Shown in pieces: positions 15,593 through 23,816 of a stretch of DNA of 27,813 nucleotides; positions within the stretch are counted from its first letter, which is position 1; the number at the start of each line of letters is the position of its first letter. The translations under genes and the position numbers were made by a program. This DNA comes from JAQICB01 sp046482735 (GTDB taxonomy: Bacteria > Bacteroidota > Bacteroidia > Bacteroidales > UBA1715). Under the pieces are notes generated by a model. The model searched no databases and was not told the DNA's origin. It saw only the letters and a program-made list of their open reading frames with translations. Location of the stretch: positions 1 to 27,813 of the forward strand of contig JAWOEL010000047.1 in NCBI GenBank assembly GCA_046482735.1, written 5' to 3'.

Positions 15593-16057
15593 TTACTTTG
15601 AAATTTCTTCACAAATTTGTTCTGCATGATTTTTTGTATTTACTTTAGTTATCACAGCCGAAACAATTCCTTTTTCATTGATAATAAAAGTAGTGCGTAA
15701 AACTCCTTCGTATGTGCGACCATACATTTTTTTTTCTCCCCAAGCACCATAAAGTTTTAGGATTTCCTTGTTTGTGTCTGAAATCAGGTTGAATTTAAGA
15801 TTATATTTTTGTATAAATTTACAATGAGATTCTGTTGTGTCGGGACTTACGCCAATAATTATATATCCTTTATGTGATAAAAGTTCAAAATTATCATTCA
15901 AATTTTTTGCTTCAGCAGTGCATCCCGGTGTATTATCTTTTGGATAAAAATAAAGAATTATCTTTTTTCCTGAAAAATCAGAAAGCGAAATTTTTTCATT
16001 ATTTTGGTTTATGCCAACAAAATTTGGAGCTACTTGTCCGGCAACTATAGATGTCAT
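15593..16057 (-). CDS. bcp: Peroxiredoxin, PrxQ/BCP family
   Basis: A 154-aa thiol peroxidase that reduces peroxides. The peroxidatic Cys46 lies in the conserved YPKDNTPGCTAEA segment. The usual resolving Cys five residues later is replaced by Lys51 (GCTAEAKNLND). Cys79, in the following helix (ESHCKF), may serve as an alternative resolving residue, as in PrxQ subtypes whose second Cys lies in helix alpha3; otherwise this is a 1-Cys enzyme. Cys149 near the C-terminus is a less likely partner. Fold elements and length are normal. A good -7 box precedes it. Confidence 0.9.
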   Translation of the reverse strand: MTSIVAGQVAPNFVGINQNNEKISLSDFSGKKIILYFYPKDNTPGCTAEAKNLNDNFELLSHKGYIIIGVSPDTTESHCKFIQKYNLKFNLISDTNKEILKLYGAWGEKKMYGRTYEGVLRTTFIINEKGIVSAVITKVNTKNHAEQICEEISK

Positions 16058-16094
16058 AATATATGTATAATTTTATATAAATTTGTATCTTTCG

Positions 16095-16102
16095 CAAATG
16101 TA
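16095..16102 (-). promoter_or_regulatory. Putative -7 box for the peroxiredoxin gene
   Basis: On the minus strand this reads TACATTTG, a full match to TAnnTTTG, about 38 nt before the ATG. No well-spaced TTTG was found upstream. Confidence 0.4.
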
Positions 16103-16205
16103 CAGGAACCTAGTATGAGTTGCTTAAATTTTGTTATTTAAAAACACACGTCTTTTTATGATTCACATCATATTGTAAAGCGTTACTACAGAGACTTGTT
16201 TTGAG

Positions 16206-16224
16206 TATCATAAAAAATATGATA
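16206..16224. repeat. AT-rich hairpin abutting the M28 peptidase stop
   Basis: TATCATA, AAAAA loop, TATGATA. It starts directly after the stop codon of the minus-strand peptidase gene. It is a possible weak transcript end, but it lacks G/C pairs and a clean U-tract. Confidence 0.3.
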
Positions 16225-17538
16225 TTATAAATGCTGTACATATAATTGTAACAGTTTTTTATAATTTGAAAAAGCTGTAAGAGGTAGCGTTTCCGGACAA
16301 TCAAAAATATCATGATACGCATCAATACCACCCAGAGTGTATATAAAAAATGAAGGAACACCTTTTTTGTAAAACGGGCAATGGTCGCTATTGCATGATT
16401 CCCCACGTTTTTTTATTTGTGGGAGTAGGGAATGGGCAGAGTTAAGAGAATCAAGAAGTGCAGTTTCTTGTTTGAATACCGAGCTGTTAACAATTTGAAT
16501 TCCTTCGCTTCCGGTACCGGCTAGGTCAATATTTATAAGAAAGCGAACAGAATTCAGGTCAAATGGAGGATTCTGTGCAATATGTTTCGAGCCCAAAAGC
16601 CCCATTTCTTCACCGGTACAGGCAATAAAAACTAAGGAATACTGAGGTGGTGTTTGACTAAAATAGTCTATTAAATCCAATAGCATAGCTACACCACTTG
16701 CATTATCATTGGCACCCGGAAATATTGTTTGATTACCCATCATGCCTAAATGGTCGTAATGTGCAGTGAAAACAATAAGAGAATCCGGTTTTGTACTACC
16801 CTCAATATATCCACATATATTATGCGTGGTATATGATTCTATTAATTTTTGCTCAATATGTATGTCTATTGTGTGCAATGAATCGGGAATATGCGAACTA
16901 TTAATGTATATGTGCGGACAGTTTGCTGTATATCCGGCACAGTTCCAGCTAAGTTTTTTGTTTGTTAATTCAACAATAGCGGCAATATTCGATTTTGCCA
17001 GTGGTATATACTGAAGTATTTTTTGTATGTTTTTTAATTTTTCTTCTTCAATTTTTTCCGGATTTCGGTCATCAATTACCAGGATTTTATTTGTAAGATC
17101 CGGTAATTTCTGTGATAAAACATTTTTTTTCTTTATAACGACGCATTCAAAACTACCAGAAAGTTTAGGTGAGTATGCAGAGACTATAAAATCAACTCCG
17201 GGAGTTAAGGTTTGATTGTTGCAGGCTATGTGCATTTTTCCGGGAAAGGTATTAGCACTGTATGAAAGTTTTTGTTTGTATCCATCTAAAGACGAAAATT
17301 GATTCAAATTATATGCCGAAAAACACGAATCTATATATGATTCTGCACGTTCCAAACCATTGTTAACATAACCTCTACCGAACATGTGGGATCCGGCCAG
17401 ATGTGAAATATGTTTGTGTGCATTGTTTTGAGCAAAAGAATAAGTACTAAAACACGTCAGGTACATGATAAAAAAAACAGCACACAAGTTTTTATATATC
17501 CTGAATACGCGTTTTTTTATGTTTATCAAAATGTTCAT
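16225..17538 (-). CDS. Secreted M28-family zinc metallopeptidase
   Basis: A 437-aa exported peptidase with a signal peptide ending SFAQ (about residue 37). Predicted di-zinc ligands and catalytic residues follow M28 order: His260 in HYDHLG, Asp278 in GANDNASG, Glu310-Glu311 in TGEEMGLLGS, Asp338 in NIDLAGTG, and His409 in AYHDIF. A PA-like insert probably precedes the catalytic domain. It is likely an aminopeptidase of periplasmic or surface location; the substrate is unknown. The start at 17538 is supported because the signal peptide needs it, although the first 47 bp then overlap the 3' end of the YihY/BrkB gene. That overlap points to translational coupling. Confidence 0.88.
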   Translation of the reverse strand: MNILINIKKRVFRIYKNLCAVFFIMYLTCFSTYSFAQNNAHKHISHLAGSHMFGRGYVNNGLERAESYIDSCFSAYNLNQFSSLDGYKQKLSYSANTFPGKMHIACNNQTLTPGVDFIVSAYSPKLSGSFECVVIKKKNVLSQKLPDLTNKILVIDDRNPEKIEEEKLKNIQKILQYIPLAKSNIAAIVELTNKKLSWNCAGYTANCPHIYINSSHIPDSLHTIDIHIEQKLIESYTTHNICGYIEGSTKPDSLIVFTAHYDHLGMMGNQTIFPGANDNASGVAMLLDLIDYFSQTPPQYSLVFIACTGEEMGLLGSKHIAQNPPFDLNSVRFLINIDLAGTGSEGIQIVNSSVFKQETALLDSLNSAHSLLPQIKKRGESCNSDHCPFYKKGVPSFFIYTLGGIDAYHDIFDCPETLPLTAFSNYKKLLQLYVQHL

Positions 17539-18814
17539 AATAATCAGAAATTTTGGAAAGTTCGTCGGATTGTGGTAATTCTGTGGTACCCGCTTTTCGT
17601 AAGTGATTCAGAGTAATCTCAATATCGAGTGTTTCAATAGGCACAGCGGGGCTATATGCAAATGTTTTTTCATTGTCTGTTTTTACTTCATGAATAAGCG
17701 ATCCATTTAGTAATAAGACTATTCCATGTTTTACAATTTTGTGTGGAATGAGTAATTCCGCACTTATATCATTTGAAGTTGGGGGTGATTCTTCGTTCTT
17801 GAATTTTGTAACTATAGTGTGTAATATAAGCAAACAAATTTTTTCCCGAAAAGACACACTTAAATTTTCAATGTCAAAATCATGTTCAAAATTTTGTACG
17901 TTTTGAGTGGCATATGCTATTTCTGCACCAAGAAGTACGATTGTCCAACTCATTTGTAGCCAAATAAGAAATAATGGAAGAGCAGCAAAACTACCGTAAA
18001 TGGCATTGTAAGATGAAACACCAATTTGAAATTTTATATAAAAATATTGTACAAGTTGAAAAATAATTCCTGCTATTACTCCGCCTAAAAGAGCAGAAGG
18101 GAAATTTACCTTTGTATTGGGCATAATAATATAGAGAAAGGTAAATGCTATCCATACAAGACTATAGGGAATAATGTGTAATCCCAACGAAATAATTCCG
18201 TACAGGTGAGAAATTATTTCTGACTGTTGAGCAATGTCATGCAAGTAGTTGGAAACGGAATTTGTAGCACTTATAGAAATTATAAATAAAATAGGTGCAA
18301 AAATCATAATTGTCATATAATCACTTATTTTGCGTACAAAACTCCGTTGCTTGTTTATATACCATATTTGATTAAATGATTTTTCTACATTTCCTAAAAC
18401 TTTAATAACAGACCATACTAATATAACAAAACCGATACCGGCTATAAGCCCACCTTGGGTTTTTGCGAGCATAGATTCGCTAAATGACATAATCCATTCA
18501 AAAATTTCTTGATTCTTGGATAGTGCTTTTTGTAAATATTTTTCTAAATATGAATCGAATCCAAATCCTTTTGCTATACCAAATGCCATAGCAGCTATAG
18601 GTACGATAGACATAAGTGAGTAGTAGGTGAGGGCAGATGCTTTTTGTGGGCATCTGTCTTGTACAAATCCTCTGCCTGCAATAATAATAATTCGGAGAAA
18701 TTGTATGGATACAGATATGATTTTAGATTTTTTTTTAATGCGGGATCTCCACAAATCTTCTTGAATAAAGGATTTTATGTTGTTTAATTCGGTTTTTAAA
18801 TGTATTGTTTTCAT
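17492..18814 (-). CDS. YihY/BrkB family inner-membrane protein
   Basis: A 440-aa YihY/virulence-factor BrkB-type membrane protein, a family once mislabelled ribonuclease BN. The N-terminal signature RGFVQDRCPQKASALTYYSL precedes about six membrane segments through residue ~300. Conserved pieces include LLGGVIAGIIFQLVQYFYIK and the YNAIYGSFAALPLFLIWLQ block. The C-terminal ~140 residues are cytoplasmic with a winged-helix-like look (ISAELLIPHKIVKHGIVLLL), an extension common in Bacteroidota members. The function is not established. The gene is first in a two-gene unit with the M28 peptidase and is divergent from the MscS-type channel. Confidence 0.87.
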   Translation of the reverse strand: MKTIHLKTELNNIKSFIQEDLWRSRIKKKSKIISVSIQFLRIIIIAGRGFVQDRCPQKASALTYYSLMSIVPIAAMAFGIAKGFGFDSYLEKYLQKALSKNQEIFEWIMSFSESMLAKTQGGLIAGIGFVILVWSVIKVLGNVEKSFNQIWYINKQRSFVRKISDYMTIMIFAPILFIISISATNSVSNYLHDIAQQSEIISHLYGIISLGLHIIPYSLVWIAFTFLYIIMPNTKVNFPSALLGGVIAGIIFQLVQYFYIKFQIGVSSYNAIYGSFAALPLFLIWLQMSWTIVLLGAEIAYATQNVQNFEHDFDIENLSVSFREKICLLILHTIVTKFKNEESPPTSNDISAELLIPHKIVKHGIVLLLNGSLIHEVKTDNEKTFAYSPAVPIETLDIEITLNHLRKAGTTELPQSDELSKISDYYEHFDKHKKTRIQDI

Positions 18815-18864
18815 ATGTTTATAGTATTGACTTTATGGGTCATAATTTGTGCAAATGTGATTCG

Positions 18865-18951
18865 AAATGAAACAGTCATAGTCATACGTTAGTATAATTC
18901 ACGAGATTAAATGTATTGGCAATACATAGTATAATTTTGGCTGTTTCATTT
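18865..18951. promoter_or_regulatory. Nested inverted repeats between divergent genes
   Basis: An outer 11-bp perfect inverted repeat, AAATGAAACAG (18865-18875) and CTGTTTCATTT (18941-18951), encloses an inner palindrome, ATGTATTGGCAATACAT (18911-18927). Two direct GTATAATT repeats flank the inner one (18892-18899 and 18929-18936). The block lies between the divergent YihY/BrkB and MscS genes. It may be an operator array, a structured leader or a small repeat element. Confidence 0.5.
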
Positions 18952-19001
18952 GAATATTTATAACAAAAATATGTTTTTTAGTAACAGAAAACAAATATGT
19001 T

Positions 19002-19009
19002 TATATTTG
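19002..19009 (+). promoter_or_regulatory. Putative -7 box for the MscS-type gene
   Basis: TATATTTG matches TAnnTTTG. TTAG at 18978-18981, 20 bp upstream, is a one-mismatch -33 element. The leader would be about 12 nt. Confidence 0.5.
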
Positions 19010-19027
19010 CCCTGAAAATAATATGTT

Positions 19028-20083
19028 ATGGATATACATTACTTTTTTGATTTAGTGACATTCCCGGTTATCACCGTTGTAGGTATAGTGGTATTGCTTG
19101 TATTAAATAAAATTATTTTTAATACATTTACTTCTGTTGCAGTTAATGTCTCTCTTGTTAAAAAATCGGTTTCTTTTGTAATCGTTCTCGTTGGTATTTT
19201 GATTTTTATATTTTCTCTCCCGGTAGATAAATCTATTAAAGGAGAAATAATAAGTTTTTTAGCAGTTATTATTAGTGCCGGTATTGCTTTGAGTTCAACA
19301 ACCTTGCTTGGAAATTTAATTGCCGGTATTATGAATAATTCTATGGAACGTTTTCGGAATGGTGACTTAATTAAAATAGGTGATTTTCATGGGCGTGTTA
19401 CTAAAAAAAGTGTATTTCATACCGAAATGCAATTGGAGGATAGTAATTTAATGACTATTCCTAATTTATATATTGTTTCTCATCCGGTAAAATTAACACG
19501 AAAAAATAATACTGTAGTTTCTGCTACTATTTCTCTTGGTTATAATGTGTCGCGGTTAACTATCGAAAAACTGTTGAAAGAGGCTGCTCAAAAAGCAGGT
19601 TTGTCCGATCCGTATGTGTATATTACTGAATTAGGTGATTATTCTGTGGTATATAAAATTCATGGTTTTTTGGAAAACAGTACTACTTTTTTTAGTTCGG
19701 GCTCATTATTAAATGCGTGTGTTATGGATGTATTGCATGAGCATGAAATTGAAATTGTTTCCCCTTCGTTTATGAATCAACGACGCGTTGATGATGAGAC
19801 TTTTATCGCAACACATGATGTGAAAAATGTGCAAAACCAAGAAAAAGATGTATCTCCTGAAGAGTTAATATTTGATGAGGCTATTCAGTCTGAGAAAATC
19901 GAAAAAAAGAAAGAATTTTTAGAAACACTCGATGCTAAATATGCAGAGTTAAAAGCTGAAATAAAAAAGACAAAAGATTCTGAAAAAACTGCACGTCTAA
20001 AAGCTGCTATTGAACGTGTGGAAAATGTGCAGAAAAAATTAGCAGAAAATATTTTTGAGGCCGAACATAAAAAGGAAAAATAA
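19028..20083 (+). CDS. MscS-type mechanosensitive channel with C-terminal coiled coil
   Basis: A 351-aa inner-membrane channel expected to release solutes on hypo-osmotic shock. Two or three N-terminal membrane segments lead into the pore-lining helix region SAGIALSSTTLLGNLIAGIM, then the beta-domain signature NGDLIKIGDFHGRV and the conserved TIPNLYIVSHPV. After the usual C-terminal domain (to about residue 260), the protein adds ~85 residues of highly charged, Lys/Glu-rich coiled coil ending at residue 351. That extension is unusual and could gate or anchor the channel, which is inference. It appears to be a single-gene unit. Confidence 0.87.
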   Translation: MDIHYFFDLVTFPVITVVGIVVLLVLNKIIFNTFTSVAVNVSLVKKSVSFVIVLVGILIFIFSLPVDKSIKGEIISFLAVIISAGIALSSTTLLGNLIAGIMNNSMERFRNGDLIKIGDFHGRVTKKSVFHTEMQLEDSNLMTIPNLYIVSHPVKLTRKNNTVVSATISLGYNVSRLTIEKLLKEAAQKAGLSDPYVYITELGDYSVVYKIHGFLENSTTFFSSGSLLNACVMDVLHEHEIEIVSPSFMNQRRVDDETFIATHDVKNVQNQEKDVSPEELIFDEAIQSEKIEKKKEFLETLDAKYAELKAEIKKTKDSEKTARLKAAIERVENVQKKLAENIFEAEHKKEK

Positions 20084-20320
20084 TTATTTTTGATTGTTTT
20101 GTGTATTTGCTATGTTTGCAAAAAATATAAATTAGTGTTTGTCTGTTAATGTTTAGTTTGTTGTTCTTGTTCTGTCCGGAGCAGTTTTTTTATGTATAAA
20201 CAGGTTTTGTGTTATGTCGTGTTGTGTGTGAACTTTGCCATTACTCGTACATCGAATGATTATTCATAAGCCATAGCGACGAGTACTAATGAGAATGTGA
20301 AATAGTATATTTCGATTTAT

Positions 20321-21445
20321 ATGGTTACCGATATTTTTCTTAAAGATAATCAGCAATTATTTTCAACTCCTGTTGTGCAACAGTCAACTTTTTGGTCGGT
20401 TGTAAAAAACAGGTTAGGAGATAGAACAATGGCTGTGGATTTTTCCATCAATCAGTCCGATTTATATATTGAAGGGAGTTTTCAGAAAAACATTGAGTCA
20501 GATATATTAGTTGTGTTACAATATGTAGATGGCACCAATTGCTTGGCTTATGTGCCATATGGCCCAGAAATAGAACCGGATGATGATTTGCAAGCTTTGT
20601 TTTTAGAGGAATTATCAGAAAATTTGCGTTCTGTATTGCCCCACGAGTGCTTTGCTATACGGTTTGATTTACATTGGGAATCGTTGTGGGCAAAAGAGGA
20701 AGACTTGTATGATGATTCCGGTATGTGGAAGGGAACACCGGAAATTTCTTCGCAAGAATTACGATTTAATTTTACCACGCAAAATTGGAATTTAAAAAAA
20801 TCTTCGCAAAATGTATTGCCTTCAAATACAATATATATAGACTTAAAGCCCGATTTGGAAACCGTATTACAACATATGAAACCGAAAACACGGTATAATA
20901 TTCGTCTTTCCATGCGAAAAGGTGTTGATGTTTTGTGTGTTGGGATAGAGTACTTACCTGTATGGTATGCATTGTATTCCGAAACATGTAAGCGAAACGG
21001 TATTTTTTTACATGATATAGAATATTTTCGAACCTTATTTTCTGCACAATTTGACAAAAAATATACATCTACCGAATTGTTCTTGTTGATAGCTGAGTAT
21101 AATGAGACCCCCGTTGCTGCAATGTTTTTAACATGCTCTTCGCACCGTGCTTCATATTTGTATGGTGCCTCTTCGGCTCAGCACCGACATGCTATGGCTA
21201 CGTATGCAATACAATGGAAAGCAATGCAATTAGCCAAAGAAAAAGGCTGTACCGAATATGATATGTTTGGTGTTTCTCCCAATCCAGACCCTGATCATCC
21301 CATGTATGGTTTGTATAAATTTAAATCCGGTTTTGGCGGACATATGTATCATGCAATGGGGTGTTGGGATTATCCGCTAAATGATGCTGTTTATACTTGT
21401 TATAAAGCTGCTGAAATGCAAAGTCAGGGGTTTCATGTTAGTTAG
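20321..21445 (+). CDS. FemAB-like aminoacyltransferase
   Basis: A 374-aa GNAT-fold protein of the FemA/FemB (peptidoglycan bridge) type. The C-terminal two-thirds hold the typical pieces: MKPKTRYNIRLSMRKGVDV, a LYSETCKRNG helix, LLIAEYNETPVAAMFLTCSS, YLYGASSAQHRHAMATYAIQ, and EYDMFGVSPNPDP followed by GLYKFKSGFGG. Members transfer amino acids from aminoacyl-tRNA to lipid II or other lipid acceptors. Bacteroidota homologues often act outside cross-bridge synthesis, so the acceptor is open. The start at 20321 is the first good ATG after 237 bp of noncoding DNA. It converges with the NifX-like gene. Confidence 0.85.
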   Translation: MVTDIFLKDNQQLFSTPVVQQSTFWSVVKNRLGDRTMAVDFSINQSDLYIEGSFQKNIESDILVVLQYVDGTNCLAYVPYGPEIEPDDDLQALFLEELSENLRSVLPHECFAIRFDLHWESLWAKEEDLYDDSGMWKGTPEISSQELRFNFTTQNWNLKKSSQNVLPSNTIYIDLKPDLETVLQHMKPKTRYNIRLSMRKGVDVLCVGIEYLPVWYALYSETCKRNGIFLHDIEYFRTLFSAQFDKKYTSTELFLLIAEYNETPVAAMFLTCSSHRASYLYGASSAQHRHAMATYAIQWKAMQLAKEKGCTEYDMFGVSPNPDPDHPMYGLYKFKSGFGGHMYHAMGCWDYPLNDAVYTCYKAAEMQSQGFHVS

Positions 21446-21460
21446 TTTTTTTGAGAAACA

Positions 21461-21497
21461 CCTAATTTGATTTTGAACTTTTAAAATCAGGTTTTTG
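21461..21497 (+). terminator. Possible terminator after the FemAB-like gene
   Basis: ACCT, 5-nt bulge, GATTTT pairs with AAAATC-AGGT around a loop, followed by a T5 run. It overlaps the last codons of the convergent NifX-like gene. The stem is A+T-rich and bulged. Confidence 0.4.
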
Positions 21498-21951
21498 CAG
21501 ACGGATGTGATTTTACAATATTCTTTTTTACCACACCATTTTGTATAATAAACAATTTATGAAATTCCGGATTGTTTTTTAATTCATCTATAATCCACGT
21601 TATGTGTTTTGAGAGGATATTACATGCAATTTGTATATTATTTTCAGAAACGATTATTGGTATAAATGCGTAATTTATAATTGAGATGTTTGTGCCGAAT
21701 TGTTTTGAAACCAACACATGTACATTGTGTTTTTGCAATTCGTGAGTTATATCATATCCTTTGTTTTTATCACCATGTTGGGTTTTTTCCGATTCTTTAT
21801 ATGGGTTAATAATTTCATTTACATACACAAATTGTGATGACTCCCATTTATAGATAACAAATAATTCAGCATCACCAAAATGTTTTGGTATTAGTTGATG
21901 ATTTTTGTCTGTTGCAAAAGCAAAATGAGTTGTGTGTGTGTTGTTGTTCAT
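21487..21951 (-). CDS. NifX/NafY-type (dinitrogenase iron-molybdenum cofactor) domain protein
   Basis: A 154-aa cytoplasmic protein of the NifX/NafY/VnfX fold. Family pieces are the N-terminal FAFATDKNHQLIPKHFGDAE (conserved ATD and HFG), a LFVIYKWE strand, and VHVLVSKQFG near the middle. The family binds Fe-S or FeMo-co precursors in nitrogen fixers, but many members occur without nitrogenase. No nif genes lie in this window, so a general Fe-S or redox-sensing role is more likely. Its ATG overlaps the stop of the upstream flavoprotein gene (TAATG), so the two are coupled. The C-terminal ~35 residues look like an extension. Confidence 0.8.
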   Translation of the reverse strand: MNNNTHTTHFAFATDKNHQLIPKHFGDAELFVIYKWESSQFVYVNEIINPYKESEKTQHGDKNKGYDITHELQKHNVHVLVSKQFGTNISIINYAFIPIIVSENNIQIACNILSKHITWIIDELKNNPEFHKLFIIQNGVVKKNIVKSHPSAKT

Positions 21952-23318
21952 TATTCTTGTTCTAATTGTACAATAATTTTTTCAGCGGCCATTACTAATG
22001 CGTTACCAGCCGGAAAGAAAGATTGATACGGTTGGGAAGAATAGCTGAGGTCGTATATATCATATATTGTTGCTTGCTTTTGAATAGCAAACGATATTAA
22101 ATCAATTAATGAAGTAACAGGTTCTCCACTTAATACTTGTCCGCCAATTATTTTTGTTGTGTTTGCATCGGCCAACAGAGTAACGGAGAGTGGTTTTGTG
22201 TGTGGCATTATAGGGAATTGGGTTGTTACCTGGCTGTGTCCTTTAATTATGTGAAAGTTTTCACAACTTGCAATTTCTGAAGTTAAGCCGGTACCACCTA
22301 CAAAAATGTTATAAACTTTGGTTGCTGCGCCATTAATAAATCCTTTATATTCTGCTTTTTTACCCAATAAATTATGAGCTAATATACGTGCCATAGGAAC
22401 TGCATTTGTTGCTAATTTTCCGGGAGCAATTTTTTGAGTTATAAAATGTTTATATTGCACGCAGTCTCCAACAGCATATACATCTTCAATAGTGGTTTCC
22501 ATTCGTTCATTTACAATTATACCTTGTTTGCCAATTTTGAGCGTATGTTCGGGGATTAGTGCTAATTCAGGAACAACGCCAGTTGCAAAAACAACAATTC
22601 CCCGGGGGGTAGATGTATCACCTGTTGTGTTGTTTTCAAGAGATATTTTTTCATGAGTATCAAGATGAATTTCTGATACATAATCAGTGCCTTGTAGTTT
22701 TTCTACCCGTGAGTTTAGATGTAATGAAATGTTATTTTTTGTTAATTCTTCTTTTACTTTTTCTGCTAAATCAGAATCAACTAAATTAGGGAGGATGTGT
22801 GAAGCCATATCAACCAAAGAAACATCGAGTTTTTTGTGTCGTAATGCTTGTGCAAGTTCTATTCCTATAGCTCCGGCACCAACTACCACAGCTTTGGTAA
22901 TTCCTGAATCTATATAATGATGAATGTGTTCTAAATCTTTTTGTGTTTTAAAGCCTAATACACCTTCTAAATGTGCACCTTCTATTTGTGGTATAAAAGG
23001 TGAGGCTCCAGTAGCAATAACCAATTTGTTGTATTGTACCGATGGGCTATGCGAAAGTATTACAGTTTTGTTGTTAAAATCAATTTTTGATACAGTATCT
23101 TTAAGAAGTTTTGCACCTGAATCTGTTGTAACTTCGTCTTTTTTATAACATTTGTGAATGTCAATTAAATTTTCTATCACGTATGGCATAGCACAATATA
23201 TCATGCTGTGCTCTTCGGGACGAATAACAAGCATAGAAAAAGTTTCACCTAAACGTTTTGCTAACGTGATACCTGCCGGACCGCCTCCAATAACTACTAT
23301 ATCAAATTTTTGTGTCAT
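21951..23318 (-). CDS. CoA-disulfide-reductase-like FAD/NAD(P)H oxidoreductase
   Basis: A 455-aa flavoprotein of the pyridine nucleotide-disulfide family. FAD-binding GGGPAG is at residues 11-16. The single redox Cys42 lies in YCAMPYVI, as in CoA-disulfide reductases, NADH oxidases and NADH peroxidases. A second Rossmann motif, VVGAGAIGIELA, binds NAD(P)H, and VYAVGDC marks the second FAD contact. A dimerisation domain occupies the C-terminus. The substrate (CoA disulfide, oxygen, polysulfide or another) cannot be decided. It is the first gene of a two-gene unit with the NifX-like protein, which hints at redox handling of a metal cofactor or Fe-S protein. Confidence 0.87.
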   Translation of the reverse strand: MTQKFDIVVIGGGPAGITLAKRLGETFSMLVIRPEEHSMIYCAMPYVIENLIDIHKCYKKDEVTTDSGAKLLKDTVSKIDFNNKTVILSHSPSVQYNKLVIATGASPFIPQIEGAHLEGVLGFKTQKDLEHIHHYIDSGITKAVVVGAGAIGIELAQALRHKKLDVSLVDMASHILPNLVDSDLAEKVKEELTKNNISLHLNSRVEKLQGTDYVSEIHLDTHEKISLENNTTGDTSTPRGIVVFATGVVPELALIPEHTLKIGKQGIIVNERMETTIEDVYAVGDCVQYKHFITQKIAPGKLATNAVPMARILAHNLLGKKAEYKGFINGAATKVYNIFVGGTGLTSEIASCENFHIIKGHSQVTTQFPIMPHTKPLSVTLLADANTTKIIGGQVLSGEPVTSLIDLISFAIQKQATIYDIYDLSYSSQPYQSFFPAGNALVMAAEKIIVQLEQE

Positions 23319-23816
23319 GTTTTTTGTATTATATATGTTTTAAAATATACTTGTCTGTACAATTGTAGAGTTTTGCATATATTTTTTTGTAAAAGTATAT
23401 GCAATTAGTTTTTTAAACAATTAAACAGAATATGAGTATATGTGGTTTTTTATTAAAATAACATAATTTAAAAATTGTTATATGATAATTTATCCGGAAT
23501 ACGTGAGTCATATTTGTATGTTCCGAATTGTAAAATGAATATGTATTTGTGAAAATTTTATATGTAAAATCACTATTGAATGAGGGGGAATTTCTTGTTA
23601 TGGATTGTTTGGGGAGACTTGCAATGGCTGTTCTGTTTAATGTATAGAATGCACATTGCAAGGAAGTGTTTTTTTAAGTCATTTATTTATGGGTACTATT
23701 AAAAAGAGGCTGCCTAAAAGCGAATCTTAAAGACAACCTCTTTCTCTGTAAATTAGTCAGTGTATAGGTTTTAAATTTATATTAAATTTTGTGTCAACAT
23801 TATGATTTCTACTGTT
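23319..23816. other. 498-bp noncoding region with inverted repeat
   Basis: No supported gene. A perfect 9-bp inverted repeat, CTTGCAATG (23618-23626) and CATTGCAAG (23654-23662), has a 27-nt loop and is followed within about 6 nt by a T-run on the plus strand. This is terminator-like, although no known plus-strand gene precedes it. The terminator of the minus-strand beta-helix gene lies at 23703-23743. Confidence 0.45.
23703..23743 (-). terminator. Terminator of the beta-helix lipoprotein gene
   Basis: On the minus strand, AAAGAGG pairs with CCTCTTT (with a further TG/CA pair beyond one mismatch) around a ~20-nt loop, followed by TTs. It lies about 70 bp past the stop codon at 23817. Confidence 0.65.

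Noticed and set aside
20548..21057. 169-aa antisense ORF opposite the FemAB-like gene
   Set aside because: Composition (Ser/Lys/Cys-rich, no motif) is that of a shadow frame; the sense gene is well supported.
23413..23661. 82-aa minus-strand ORF
   Set aside because: No recognisable motif, no promoter, irregular composition, and it overlaps a hairpin; judged noncoding.
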